Below are positions 8,362-16,007 of a stretch of 64,000 nucleotides of DNA, piece after piece. Source of the stretch: Svornostia sp051306365 (lineage in GTDB: Bacteria; Actinomycetota; Thermoleophilia; Solirubrobacterales; Solirubrobacteraceae); NCBI GenBank assembly GCA_051306365.1, contig JBPPNC010000087.1:1-64000 (forward strand), given 5' to 3'. Position numbers and translations under genes: made by a program. Below the pieces are notes generated by a model. The model did no database searches. It was not told where the DNA came from and saw nothing but the letters and a program-made list of their open reading frames with translations. Positions within the stretch are counted from its first letter, which is position 1; each line of letters starts with the position of its first letter.

Positions 8362-8764
8362 GCCCGACCGCGCGGAGGATCGTCACGGAGTCCGAGTAGA
8401 CGTCCTTGCGCGAGATCAGGCCGTCGCGGACCGTGAACACATCCACGCCCTCCCAGCTCAGCCCGGCGCCCGTGGGATCGGCGACCAGGTCGCCGCGGCG
8501 CATGGGCCTGTCGTGCGTCGCCGTGGCGGTCCATTCGCATACCGCGTGCCCCGGCCCGTCGTACATGCGCCGCGTCGCGAAGGCCAGGTCGGGCCAGGCC
8601 TCGAAGATCCCGGCGATGTGCGCTCGGACCTCGCTGCCGACAGCCCGCTCACCCGCGGTGTGGTTCTCGAAGACCATGTCGTTGGTGTGCAGGGCGCAGA
8701 TCGCGTTGAGGTCGTGCGCGTTCCAGGCGGCGTTGTAGCGCTCGATGACGTCCCGCGTCTCCAC
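8354..8764 (-). CDS. SnoaL-like / NTF2-fold protein
   Basis: 136 residues starting at GTG. VIERYNAAWNAHDLNAI followed by a His/Phe pattern, AHIAGIFEAWPDLAF, and a C-terminal WEGVDVFTVRDGLIS are typical of the SnoaL-like polyketide cyclase / NTF2-fold superfamily, whose cone-shaped pocket binds small hydrophobic molecules. Function cannot be assigned more closely: these proteins range from isomerases to stress proteins. It overlaps polX tail to tail. Confidence 0.7.
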   Translation of the reverse strand: METRDVIERYNAAWNAHDLNAICALHTNDMVFENHTAGERAVGSEVRAHIAGIFEAWPDLAFATRRMYDGPGHAVCEWTATATHDRPMRRGDLVADPTGAGLSWEGVDVFTVRDGLISRKDVYSDSVTILRAVGLI

Positions 8765-8827
8765 GGACGCGAGCGTACTGCGGAGGCGGCGCGGCCGCCA
8801 CTGGCGGCGAGTCCGATCCCGAACCGC

Positions 8828-9249
8828 GTGGGCTGCCTCCCCATCATCCGGTCCGCCGCCGTGACCGCGCTCCTCGTGCTCGCCGCGGCCTCCCCCGCTG
8901 TCGCCGCGGCCGCTCGTCCCCGACGACCCGCGCTTCGGCGAGCAGTGGTTCTCCACCGCGACCACCGGGCTCGACGCGCCGGACGCCTGGGGGACCCGGA
9001 CGAGTTGTGGCACCGTCGCGATCCTCGACACCGGCGCGGACCTCGACCACCCCGACCTCGTGCAGAACCTGTGGGTCAAACACCGGCGAGATCCCGGCCA
9101 ACGGCCAGGACGACAGAGGGCGGCGGGCTCGCGTCGTTCTCCAACTACGCACGACGGCGGTGGACGTCGCTGGGCCCGGCGACAACATCCTCTCCACGTA
9201 CCTGCGCAACGGCTACCAGACGCTCGACGGCACGCGGATGGCCCCGCCA
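8828..9249 (+). pseudogene. Decayed secreted subtilase (S8 peptidase)
   Basis: Pieces in three frames reconstruct a subtilisin-like protease. A signal peptide, SAAVTALLVLAAASPAVAA (8849 on), is followed in another frame by FGEQWFSTATTGLDAPDAWG and VAILDTGADLDHPDL, which holds the catalytic Asp. After a +1 shift comes NTGEIPANGQDD (9079), then directly LASFSNYAR and VDVAGPGDNILSTYL and finally DGTRMAPP, where a working enzyme has GTSMAAPH with the nucleophile Ser. The segment with the catalytic His is deleted and the Ser is replaced by Arg. The relic stops where an MFS fragment on the other strand begins. Confidence 0.8.
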
Positions 9250-9570
9250 TCGCGACGAGGATCGCCTCGCTGAACGGGACGAGCAGCAGGCCGGCGGTCA
9301 GCGGGGTCTCGACCCGCACCTCCTGGAGGTGGAGCGGCACGAAGAACAGCAGCGTGCCGAGCACGAAGTTCACGAAGAACAGCACCGTGTTGGCGACGCT
9401 GGAGACCCGGTTGGCGAAGAGGTCAAGGTCGAGCAATGGGTCGCGCACCCGGGCCTCCCGGCGGACGCACGCGGCGAGCAGCACGACGGCGATGCCCGGC
9501 GAGGACGAGGGTCGCGGAGTACGCGAGGCCCGCGGCCGCCCACGCCCAGCGCCGTTCGTCCGTGGACCGG
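9242..9570 (-). pseudogene. Fragment of a DHA2-type MFS drug transporter
   Basis: The minus strand reads WAWAAAGLAYSATLVLAG, then after a one-base shift IAVVLLAACVRREARVRDPL, followed by LFANR and FVNFVLGTLLFFVPLHLQEV and AGLLLVPFSEAILVAMAG. This is the middle of a 14-helix EmrB/QacA-like multidrug exporter (the RREAR-x-DPLL-x-LF linker is characteristic). Both ends are missing. Its left end coincides with the end of the subtilase relic at about 9245, so a deletion joined the two genes in opposite orientation. Confidence 0.75.
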
Positions 9571-9617
9571 GCACCAACCCCGCGAGGTCGCCCGTCGCGC
9601 ACGCGGCTTGAGGGCGG

Positions 9618-10595
9618 TCAGCGAAGGAGCAGCGGCAGGACCTGGTCGGCCACGAGCGCATCGACCGCCGCGGGGGCGAACGGCGCGAGCGCCTCGTAGG
9701 CAGCGGCCGCGTAGCGCTCCCCGTCGTCGTCGAGCGCCGCGCGGATCGCGCGCGCCAGCCCGGCGTCGTCCTCAGCGACGTATCGGGGGTCGAGCTCCCG
9801 CGCGATCGGCAACGCCGCGTACGGCCCGGGCGCCGGCGTCGTCACGAGCCGGCAGCCGTCGGCGAGCGCCTCGAGCTGCGCGATCCCGTAGTCCTCGCGC
9901 CGCGGGGCGGTGACGAACACGCGGGCGCGGCGCAGGAGCGCGCGGTACTCCTCGCGTGGCAGGCGGCCGACGGACCGTACGCCGTAGGGGAGCGTTGGGA
10001 GGACGTCCGGGTCTGCGCCCGCGACGACCAGCTCCTCACCCTCGCGGCGCACTGCGACGAACGCCCGCAGCACGCGGTCGAGCCCCTTCTTCTCCGGGGA
10101 CGCGGCGTAGGTCACGGCGGCGATGTCCCGTGTGGCGGCGGGCGCGCCCGACCCGGCGACCGGGACGGGCACGACGATCGCCCGCTCCAGCGGGTCGTCG
10201 GGCGCCCCCTCCAGCGACTGCGCCGACCACGGCAGCAGCAGCGGCGCGTTCTGGAGTTGCCTGCGCTCGACCGCCCGCTGCCACACCCCGTGCCGGCCGG
10301 GCCGGTTCACGGCGCTGAGCGCATCGAACCGCACGGCCGCCGGCGTGGTCGCGAGGAGCCCCGCCGTGGTGGTCGAGTAGACGACGGCGCGGGCGTCCCC
10401 GGCGGCGAGCAGCGCCTTGCGGGCGGCATACGCCCACGCGAGATCGACGAGCGCCAGCGTCCGCAGCCCAGCCGGCGGCGGCGCGGCGCGGGCCACCTCG
10501 ACCGTCGCCCCGGCCCGCCGCAGCGCGCCCGCGAACTCGTCGTCGGCGGCGCGCAGGCCGCTGGTCGAGCCCAGGGACACAAGCAGGACGTCCAT
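9618..10595 (-). CDS. GT-B fold glycosyltransferase (family 4-like)
   Basis: 325 residues starting at MDVLLVSLGSTSGLR, an N-terminal Rossmann start with a glycine loop. The C-terminal half shows the GT4 donor site: VVAGADPD, RLPREEYRALLRRARVFVT and REDYGIAQLEALADG, where the Glu pairs are the E-x7-E motif of retaining glycosyltransferases. Sugar donor and acceptor are unknown. The start is taken at the ATG just before the MDVLLV strand; a GTG six codons upstream is possible. It stands alone, divergent from a DUF554 gene. Confidence 0.75.
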   Translation of the reverse strand: MDVLLVSLGSTSGLRAADDEFAGALRRAGATVEVARAAPPPAGLRTLALVDLAWAYAARKALLAAGDARAVVYSTTTAGLLATTPAAVRFDALSAVNRPGRHGVWQRAVERRQLQNAPLLLPWSAQSLEGAPDDPLERAIVVPVPVAGSGAPAATRDIAAVTYAASPEKKGLDRVLRAFVAVRREGEELVVAGADPDVLPTLPYGVRSVGRLPREEYRALLRRARVFVTAPRREDYGIAQLEALADGCRLVTTPAPGPYAALPIARELDPRYVAEDDAGLARAIRAALDDDGERYAAAAYEALAPFAPAAVDALVADQVLPLLLR

Positions 10596-10620
10596 CGGCG
10601 CCCATGGTCGCACTCAGCAT

Positions 10621-10626
10621 TACCGT
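10621..10626 (+). promoter_or_regulatory. -10 box of a probable leaderless DUF554 transcript
   Basis: TACCGT is followed by 8 bases and the GTG start at 10635; no ribosome-binding site fits between them. Confidence 0.45.
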
Positions 10627-10634
10627 CCAACCCC

Positions 10635-11339
10635 GTGACCGGCGCCGGGACCCTCATCAACGTCGCCGCTGTCCTGGCCGGCACGGCGGCCGGGGTCGCC
10701 CTCGGTCACCGCCTGTCCGAGCGCCTGCAGCAGCGCGTCCTGTCCGGGCTGGGGCTCATCACGCTCGTGCTCGGTGTCGACCTCGCGCTGGCGTGGCGCG
10801 ACACGAGCGCGCTCTACGTGCTCGGCGGCGTGCTGCTCGGCGCCCTGGCCGGCGAGGCGCTGCGCCTGGAGGACCGCCTGGAGGACTTCGGATTCGCCCT
10901 CCAGCACCGGCTCGCGAAGGAGGGCGAGCCGTCGAAGATCGCCGAGGGGTTCGTGACGGCATCGCTCCTGTTCTGCATCGGCCCGCTCGCGGTGATCGGG
11001 TCGTTCGACGACGCGCTGCGCGGCGACACCACCGCGCTCGCGACGAAGGCCGTCCTCGACGGGTTCGCCGCCCTTGCGCTCGCGGCGGCGCTCGGCTGGG
11101 GCGTCGCGCTCTCGGCGGTCAGCGTCCTGATCTACCAGGGTGCCCTCACCCTGTTCGCCGGGCTACTCGACGGCGTGCTCGAGGGCGAGGCGCTGGCGGC
11201 CATGACGAGCGCGGGCGGGATCCTCATCGTGGGGATCTCGCTGAAGCTCCTGGACATCAAGGACGTCCGGGTGGGGAACTTCCTGCCCGCGCTCCTGTTC
11301 GCGCCGCTGCTGGTCGGTGCGTGGTCGCTCGTCAGCTGA
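10635..11339 (+). CDS. DUF554 family membrane protein
   Basis: 234 residues with about seven hydrophobic helices. The N-terminus GTLINVAAVLAGTAAGVALG and the segment FVTASLLFCIGPLAVIGSFD are the two conserved blocks of DUF554 (YdfK-like) proteins, whose function is unknown; the C-terminal GGILIVGISLKLLDI and FLPALLFAPL are also typical. A GTG start is used. The 3' end overlaps the convergent EAL-HDOD gene by 8 bases. Confidence 0.85.
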   Translation: MTGAGTLINVAAVLAGTAAGVALGHRLSERLQQRVLSGLGLITLVLGVDLALAWRDTSALYVLGGVLLGALAGEALRLEDRLEDFGFALQHRLAKEGEPSKIAEGFVTASLLFCIGPLAVIGSFDDALRGDTTALATKAVLDGFAALALAAALGWGVALSAVSVLIYQGALTLFAGLLDGVLEGEALAAMTSAGGILIVGISLKLLDIKDVRVGNFLPALLFAPLLVGAWSLVS

Positions 11340-12552
11340 CGGGCAGCGACCGCGACATCTCCTGCGACCAGACGAGCGCCTCGAGGTACACGCGGGCCAG
11401 CAGCTCGGGCTGCAGCCCGGGGCTGGCGGGGCCGAGCATCTCGTGCCGCCGGATCGCGCCCAGCGCGATGCCGTCCGGGCCGAAGCCCTCCAGCAGCGCG
11501 GCGCGGGTGGACTCGGCGAGCGGGAGGTCGGCGAGCGCGGTCGTCAGCGACACGCCGAGCATCGCGTCGGCCACCGAGAGCAGCCCGATGGCGAATGCGG
11601 CGTCCCCGTCGTCCCCACGCCGCTCGGCGAGCAGGCGCAGCGCCCGGGCCCGGGTCAGCGCGGTGGGCAGCAGCTCGTCCCAGGGCCGGGGCAGGCCGGC
11701 GAGCGCGGTGATCGTCGCCCACTCCCGGACCCGGCGGGCGCCGAGCATCATGAGCGCCTGGTGCACGGTCGAGATCGGGGTGCCCCGGGTGAACGCCGCC
11801 GAGTTCAGCAGGCGCAGGAGCCGCAGCGAGAGGCCGGGGTCGTTCGTCACGACCTGCTCGATCTCCTCGAACGTCACGTCGGACCGGGCCAGGATGCTGG
11901 CGGCCGTCAGCGTGGCGACGACACCCGACGGAATCTGGCGCCGCTCGACGAGCTCGGGCCGGCAGAAGAAGTACCCCTGGAACAGCTCGAACCCCGCGTC
12001 ACGGCACAGGCGGAACTCGTGCTCGTTCTCGAGCTTCTCGGCGAGCACCGTCACCCCGTGGGGGCGGAGCCGCTCGAGTTGCGCGATGGCGCCGACGACG
12101 CCCAGTGCGAGAACGTCGACCTTCACGATCGACGCGAGCTCCAGCAGCGGCGCGTGGGTGTCGTCGAACACGTAGTCGTCGAGCGCGAGGATGAAGCCGT
12201 CGTCGCGGACGAGTCCGGTGAGGCGCTCGAGGAGGACGTCGTCGATCTGCTGGTCCTCGAGAAGCTCCAGGCCGACCTGGTCGGGCGAGAACGGCATCGC
12301 CTCGCGCGCCAGGAGGAACTCGCGGTCGACGTTCACGAACGCGCGCTTGTCCCCGACGATCCCCTGCAGCCCGATGTCACCGAGCGCGGCGGAGAGGACC
12401 CGCGCGGTCGCGCGGACACCATCGCCCACCGGCCGTGCGCCGCCGTCGGGCTCCCGGCAGAGGAGCTCGTACGCGAACACGTGGTGGTCGAGATCGAACA
12501 TCGGCTGGCGCGCGACGGCCACGCGGGCGCCCGTCTCCGTCCTTCCCCTCAT
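11332..12552 (-). CDS. EAL-HDOD (YuxH-like) signalling protein
   Basis: 406 residues. The N-terminal EAL domain (1-200) keeps YELLCR, LELLED, VKVDVLAL and the ELFQGYFFCRPE end, but the loop that is DDFGTG in active c-di-GMP phosphodiesterases reads LALDDYVFDDTHAPL. The C-terminal HDOD domain (about 205-390) shows VTNDPGLSLRLLRLLNSAAF and HQALMMLGARRVREWATI. The pairing is the CdgJ/YuxH family, mostly catalytically dead c-di-GMP effectors controlling motility or surface behaviour. No partner genes are adjacent. Confidence 0.85.
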   Translation of the reverse strand: MRGRTETGARVAVARQPMFDLDHHVFAYELLCREPDGGARPVGDGVRATARVLSAALGDIGLQGIVGDKRAFVNVDREFLLAREAMPFSPDQVGLELLEDQQIDDVLLERLTGLVRDDGFILALDDYVFDDTHAPLLELASIVKVDVLALGVVGAIAQLERLRPHGVTVLAEKLENEHEFRLCRDAGFELFQGYFFCRPELVERRQIPSGVVATLTAASILARSDVTFEEIEQVVTNDPGLSLRLLRLLNSAAFTRGTPISTVHQALMMLGARRVREWATITALAGLPRPWDELLPTALTRARALRLLAERRGDDGDAAFAIGLLSVADAMLGVSLTTALADLPLAESTRAALLEGFGPDGIALGAIRRHEMLGPASPGLQPELLARVYLEALVWSQEMSRSLPVS

Positions 12553-12612
12553 ATCCGGCCTATCGGTCGGGCGTCAGAAGAGCTTGACCGTGTGGTGCCG
12601 AACCGAACGAAT

Positions 12613-13152
12613 CTACACCGACGCGCCGCCGGTCCCATTCACTGCGGAGAGGTCGCGTTTCATCCCCGGGACGCGGACGAGCTGCATCGGCCGGCCCGGC
12701 GGGGTGCGCTCGACGTAGAACTCCACGCCGTCACGCTGTTCGATCGCGATGACCGCCCGGTGCTGGCGTCGCCACGCCAGCGCCCAGATGATCGAGAACC
12801 CCGCCGCGATTCCCGGGATCTGCGGGGCGAGGAACGCCAGACCGATCCCCAGGATCGTCGTTGCCACCAGCGGCCACAGGCGGTTGAGAAGCATGCGCCC
12901 GGGGTGGATCTCCGGCAGGGAGTGCGAGGAGCGCGCCGTGCCGAGCAGCCGCGCGATCGGCGGGGTCGCCTCCGCGCGGCGGCCGATCCACGCGCCGATG
13001 AACGCGGCACCGACCCACCAGACCGCGATGAAGATCGTGAACCGGGGTTCGACCTGCTGATTGCCCGCGGCGAGGACCGCGACGAGCGCGAGCGCACTCG
13101 CGGCGCCGGCACAGAGCAGGACGGTGGCTTTCAGGAATTCGGCGAAACGCAC
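12613..13152 (-). CDS. Conserved membrane protein, four helices
   Basis: 179 residues, not recognised. Two helices near the N-terminus (VLLCAGAASALALVAVLAAG and IFIAVWWVGAAFIGAWIG) form one hairpin, a soluble stretch follows (RLLGTARSSHSLPEIHPGR), and a second hairpin comes at about 92-125. The C-terminal 50 residues are soluble and basic, ending near RTPPGRPMQLVRVPGMKRD. It starts with GTG 13 bases after the trehalose phosphatase stop, so it is probably co-transcribed with it. Confidence 0.6.
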   Translation of the reverse strand: MRFAEFLKATVLLCAGAASALALVAVLAAGNQQVEPRFTIFIAVWWVGAAFIGAWIGRRAEATPPIARLLGTARSSHSLPEIHPGRMLLNRLWPLVATTILGIGLAFLAPQIPGIAAGFSIIWALAWRRQHRAVIAIEQRDGVEFYVERTPPGRPMQLVRVPGMKRDLSAVNGTGGASV

Positions 13153-13165
13153 GGGCGGGCGGGTC

Positions 13166-13966
13166 CTACGTCAGCGCCTCGAGCAGCCTGCGCACGCCGG
13201 GCGGCCCGTCGACGAGGACGTCGGCGTGCTCGCGCAGCTCCGGCGGGGTCTCCTCGGAGGCCACGCCGACGCACACCGCCTGCTGCAGCCGGCCGTGTTC
13301 GACGAGTTCGCGCAGTCCCGCGAAGGCGTCGACGTCGGTGCGGTCGTCGCCGACGTACAGCGCGACGTCGAGGTCGTGCTCGCGCAGCAGCCGCTTGATG
13401 CCCCGGCCCTTGCTGATCTCCACCGGCGGGCGGATCTCCAGGACCTTGCGGCCCCAGTGGGTCGCGAGGCCGGCGTGCTCGGCGGCAGCGGCCACACCAC
13501 GCACCGCGTCCTCGGCGGCGTCCTCGTCCGGCGCGCCGCGCCAGTGCAGCGCCGCGATGGCCTGCTTGTCCTCGGCGCGCACGCGCAGGCGGCGCAGGTC
13601 GTCGTCGTAGTGCTGGGCGGCGAAGCGCTTGACGCGGTCCTCCCAGGCGGCGACCTCGCGGTCGAGCTCCACGCCGTTGCCCCCGGGGAGCAGCAGCTCC
13701 GAGCCGTGCGCGCCGACGTACGCGATCTGCCCGAGCGAGACCATCCGCCGGGCGGTGGTCGCCTGCCGCCCGCTCACGCACGCGACGACGCCGTACGTGT
13801 TTGCGACCGGGATGAGCGCGGTGCGCGTGGACTCCGGGACGTGGGCGTCGTCGGCGTGGCGGACGATCGGCGCGAGCGTGCCGTCGATGTCCAGGAGGAT
13901 GGCCGAGCGCGACGGGTCCGCCCGAACCGGTTCGAGCGCCTCGGCGAGCGTGGCGGCGGGAGACAT
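13166..13966 (-). CDS. otsB: Trehalose-6-phosphate phosphatase
   Basis: 266 residues of the HAD superfamily. Motif I is ILLDIDGTLAPI, VVACVSGR is motif II, the lysine sits in EISKGRGIKRLL and YVGDDRTDVDAF is motif IV. GAHGSELL is specific to trehalose-6-phosphate phosphatases. The enzyme makes trehalose, a desiccation and osmotic protectant, from the product of OtsA, which is not in this window. The ATG at 13966 is set exactly 7 bases behind a -10 box shared with the divergent permease genes. Confidence 0.9.
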   Translation of the reverse strand: MSPAATLAEALEPVRADPSRSAILLDIDGTLAPIVRHADDAHVPESTRTALIPVANTYGVVACVSGRQATTARRMVSLGQIAYVGAHGSELLLPGGNGVELDREVAAWEDRVKRFAAQHYDDDLRRLRVRAEDKQAIAALHWRGAPDEDAAEDAVRGVAAAAEHAGLATHWGRKVLEIRPPVEISKGRGIKRLLREHDLDVALYVGDDRTDVDAFAGLRELVEHGRLQQAVCVGVASEETPPELREHADVLVDGPPGVRRLLEALT

Positions 13967-13972
13967 CGCACC

Positions 13973-13979
13973 TAGTATG
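13973..13979. promoter_or_regulatory. Shared divergent -10 box (otsB / TSUP genes)
   Basis: TAGTATG: on the plus strand TAGTAT (13973-13978) stands 7 bases before the ATG at 13986; on the minus strand CATACT (13979-13974) stands 7 bases before the ATG at 13966. Only 19 bases separate the two start codons, so both transcripts should be leaderless and compete for one melting site. Confidence 0.7.
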
Positions 13980-13985
13980 CCGCGC

Positions 13986-14366
13986 ATGGTGGTGGACCTC
14001 TCCGCCCCGGCGGGCAGGACCGCGAAGCTCGCGGCGATCGGCACGCTCGCGGGGCTCTTCAGCGGGCTGTTCGGCGTGGGCGGCGGCGTCGTGATGGTGC
14101 CGCTGCTCATGGTGTGGCTGGGGTACGGCGCGCGGGAGGCGACGGGGACGTCGCTGGCGGCGATCATCGTCATCGCGTCCGTCGCCGTGGCGACGCACGC
14201 CGGATACGGCAACGTCGACGTCGAGAAGGGGCTGCTCGTCGGGGTGCCGGCGATGGGCGGGGTGCTGCTTGGGACCTGGCTGCAGCAGCGCGTGCCGCAG
14301 CGGGCCATCGCGCTCGGGTTCGCGGCGGTCCTCGTGGGCGTGGCCGCCCGGCTGGTGATCGGGTGA
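13986..14366 (+). CDS. Half-size TSUP (TauE/SafE) permease subunit A
   Basis: 126 residues with about four helices. AGLFSGLFGVGGGVVMVPLL is the signature of the sulfite exporter TauE/SafE family, whose full-length members (about 250 residues) contain two copies of this unit. This protein contains one. The second copy is encoded by the next gene, which overlaps by 4 bases. The pair probably forms a heterodimer moving an organosulfur or organic anion substrate; substrate unknown. Confidence 0.8.
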   Translation: MVVDLSAPAGRTAKLAAIGTLAGLFSGLFGVGGGVVMVPLLMVWLGYGAREATGTSLAAIIVIASVAVATHAGYGNVDVEKGLLVGVPAMGGVLLGTWLQQRVPQRAIALGFAAVLVGVAARLVIG

Positions 14367-14755
14367 TCGAGGCGGCGCTCATCGGGGTGCTCGCCGGGGT
14401 GTTCGCGGGGCTGCTGGGGATCGGCGGCGGCGCGCTGTTCGTCCCGGCGCTCACGCTGTTCGCGGGGCTCGGCCAGGTCGACGCGGAGGCGACGTCGCTG
14501 CTGGCGATCGTGCCCGTGGCGATCGTCGGGACGTGGCGCCAGCGCGGCTACGGCAACGTCCGCGACCGGGATGCGCTCGCGCTCGGGGTGCTCGCGAGCG
14601 TGGGCGCCGTGGCGGGGGTCGTCCTCGCCAACGCCGTGCCGGAACGGGCACTGGAGCTGCTGTTCGCGGCGCTCGTCGTCTACGTCGCATGGCAGCTCGC
14701 CCGCGGCGCCCTCGCGGCATCCGACGAGCCGACCGGGGATACTGCGGCCCGATGA
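14363..14755 (+). CDS. Half-size TSUP (TauE/SafE) permease subunit B
   Basis: 130 residues, starting at a GTG that overlaps the stop of subunit A (GTGA). GVFAGLLGIGGGALFVPALT is the second copy of the TSUP motif, and WRQRGYGNVRDRDALALGVL matches the equivalent HAGYGNVDVEKGLLVGV in subunit A, showing internal homology between the two proteins. Expected to sit in the cytoplasmic membrane with subunit A. It overlaps the next small gene by 4 bases. Confidence 0.8.
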   Translation: MIEAALIGVLAGVFAGLLGIGGGALFVPALTLFAGLGQVDAEATSLLAIVPVAIVGTWRQRGYGNVRDRDALALGVLASVGAVAGVVLANAVPERALELLFAALVVYVAWQLARGALAASDEPTGDTAAR

Positions 14756-14928
14756 AGGAACGCCTCGTCTCCTGGTTCCCGTACATCATCGCGATCGTCC
14801 TCCCGCTCGCGGGGCTGTTCCTCGCGCTGTGGCGGTTCACCGAGCACGACCGGGTGCAGGGCATGTACCTGGTGCTCATCTCGCTGACCGCGGGGCTGGT
14901 CTGGTGGATCGCCCTCTCGGGCATGTAG
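14752..14928 (+). CDS. Small two-helix membrane protein
   Basis: 58 residues, not recognised. Two hydrophobic helices (FPYIIAIVLPLAGLFLALW and YLVLISLTAGLVWWIALSG) are joined by the charged loop RFTEHDRVQG. The ATG overlaps the stop of TSUP subunit B (ATGA), which argues that it is real and co-translated; it could be an accessory subunit of the permease. Confidence 0.6.
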   Translation: MKERLVSWFPYIIAIVLPLAGLFLALWRFTEHDRVQGMYLVLISLTAGLVWWIALSGM

Positions 14929-14939
14929 GCGCCGTTCCG

Positions 14940-14945
14940 TAGCCT
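14940..14945 (+). promoter_or_regulatory. -10 box of a probable leaderless peptidase transcript
   Basis: TAGCCT is followed by exactly 7 bases and the ATG at 14953. Confidence 0.5.
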
Positions 14946-14952
14946 TCCAGTG

Positions 14953-15933
14953 ATGGAAGAGCTTCCCGCCGACGGGTACCGCCTGCCCGGCATCTCGCCG
15001 AAGGCCTACGAGCACCCCGCCGACAGGGCCGCCACCGCGGCCCTGTCGTCGATCCCGTTGCTCGACACCGTCGTCCGTCGCCTCATCGAGTTCGGCTACG
15101 AGCGCGCGATGCGCCAGAACACGCTCGCGGGGTCGCTGAAGGCCGGCCCCGACCAGCTGCCGGACCTGTACCGGCGGTGGGTCCGCGTCGTGACGGTGCT
15201 CGACCTGCCGTTCCAGCCCGACCTCCACGTCGGCCTGTCGCCGCTGCCGAACGCCGCGGCGGTGGGGGCGAAACGGCCGATGGTCATCGTCAGCAGCGGC
15301 GCGGTGCAGACGCTCGACGACGACGAGCTGGAGATGGTCCTCGCCCATGAGGCGGGCCACATCCTCTCTGAGCACGTCATGTACCAGACGACGCTGGCGA
15401 TCCTGCTGCAGGCCGGCACGCTGTCGCTGCCGTTCCTCGCCGGGCTTCCCCTGCGCGGGATCACGTACGCGCTGCTGGAGTGGTACCGCGCGGCCGAGCT
15501 GTCGAGCGACCGCTGCGCGACGGTCGTCACCCGCGACCCGCTGCTGACGAGCCGCACGCTCATGGCGGTCAGCGCGGGGTTGCCGTCTGAACGGCTGAAC
15601 CTCGACGCGTTCCTGCGCCAGGCCCAGGAGTACCGCGAGGGCGGCGACGGGTTCGACCGCATCCGCAAGCTCATGACCGAACTCGGCCGCACCCACGGTC
15701 CGCCGGTCAAGCGCGCGCACGAGGTCTACACGTGGGTGCAGAGCGGCGACTACGACCGCATCATCAGCGGCGACTACCTCAGGCGCGGCGAGGAACCGCC
15801 GGCGCGGGAGGAGGCCGCTGCGGCGACGGAGCACTACGCCGAGCGGTTCCGCGGGCTCATGGTGGACGCGGCGGGTACGGCGCAGTCGACGGGGGAGAAG
15901 CTGGCGGACTGGCTGCGGCGGGACGCGGGCTGA
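14953..15933 (+). CDS. M48-family zinc metallopeptidase
   Basis: 326 residues. The zinc site is VLAHEAGHILSEH (HEAGH) near residue 137, with the third ligand in AELSSDRCATV, the gluzincin arrangement of the M48 (HtpX/Ste24-like) family. A hydrophobic stretch after the active site (ILLQAGTLSLPFLAGLPL) could insert in the membrane. The C-terminal region, with GDYDRIISGDYLRRG, is acidic and probably cytosolic. ATG 14953 is preferred over the adjacent GTG because it lies 7 bases from the -10 box. Confidence 0.8.
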   Translation: MEELPADGYRLPGISPKAYEHPADRAATAALSSIPLLDTVVRRLIEFGYERAMRQNTLAGSLKAGPDQLPDLYRRWVRVVTVLDLPFQPDLHVGLSPLPNAAAVGAKRPMVIVSSGAVQTLDDDELEMVLAHEAGHILSEHVMYQTTLAILLQAGTLSLPFLAGLPLRGITYALLEWYRAAELSSDRCATVVTRDPLLTSRTLMAVSAGLPSERLNLDAFLRQAQEYREGGDGFDRIRKLMTELGRTHGPPVKRAHEVYTWVQSGDYDRIISGDYLRRGEEPPAREEAAAATEHYAERFRGLMVDAAGTAQSTGEKLADWLRRDAG

Positions 15934-15962
15934 GGCTCCCGGGGCCGCCGAACGGCCGATCG

Positions 15963-15980
15963 ACGTCGCTATAGCAACGT
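15963..15980. repeat. Imperfect 18-bp palindrome
   Basis: ACGTCGCTATAGCAACGT is self-complementary except for one pair, centred on CTATAG. It lies between two converging genes (ends 15933 and 16008). It has no loop, so it is not a typical terminator; a protein site or chance are both possible. Confidence 0.35.
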
Positions 15981-16007
15981 GGATCTGCCGCTCGGCGCGA
16001 ACTGTCG

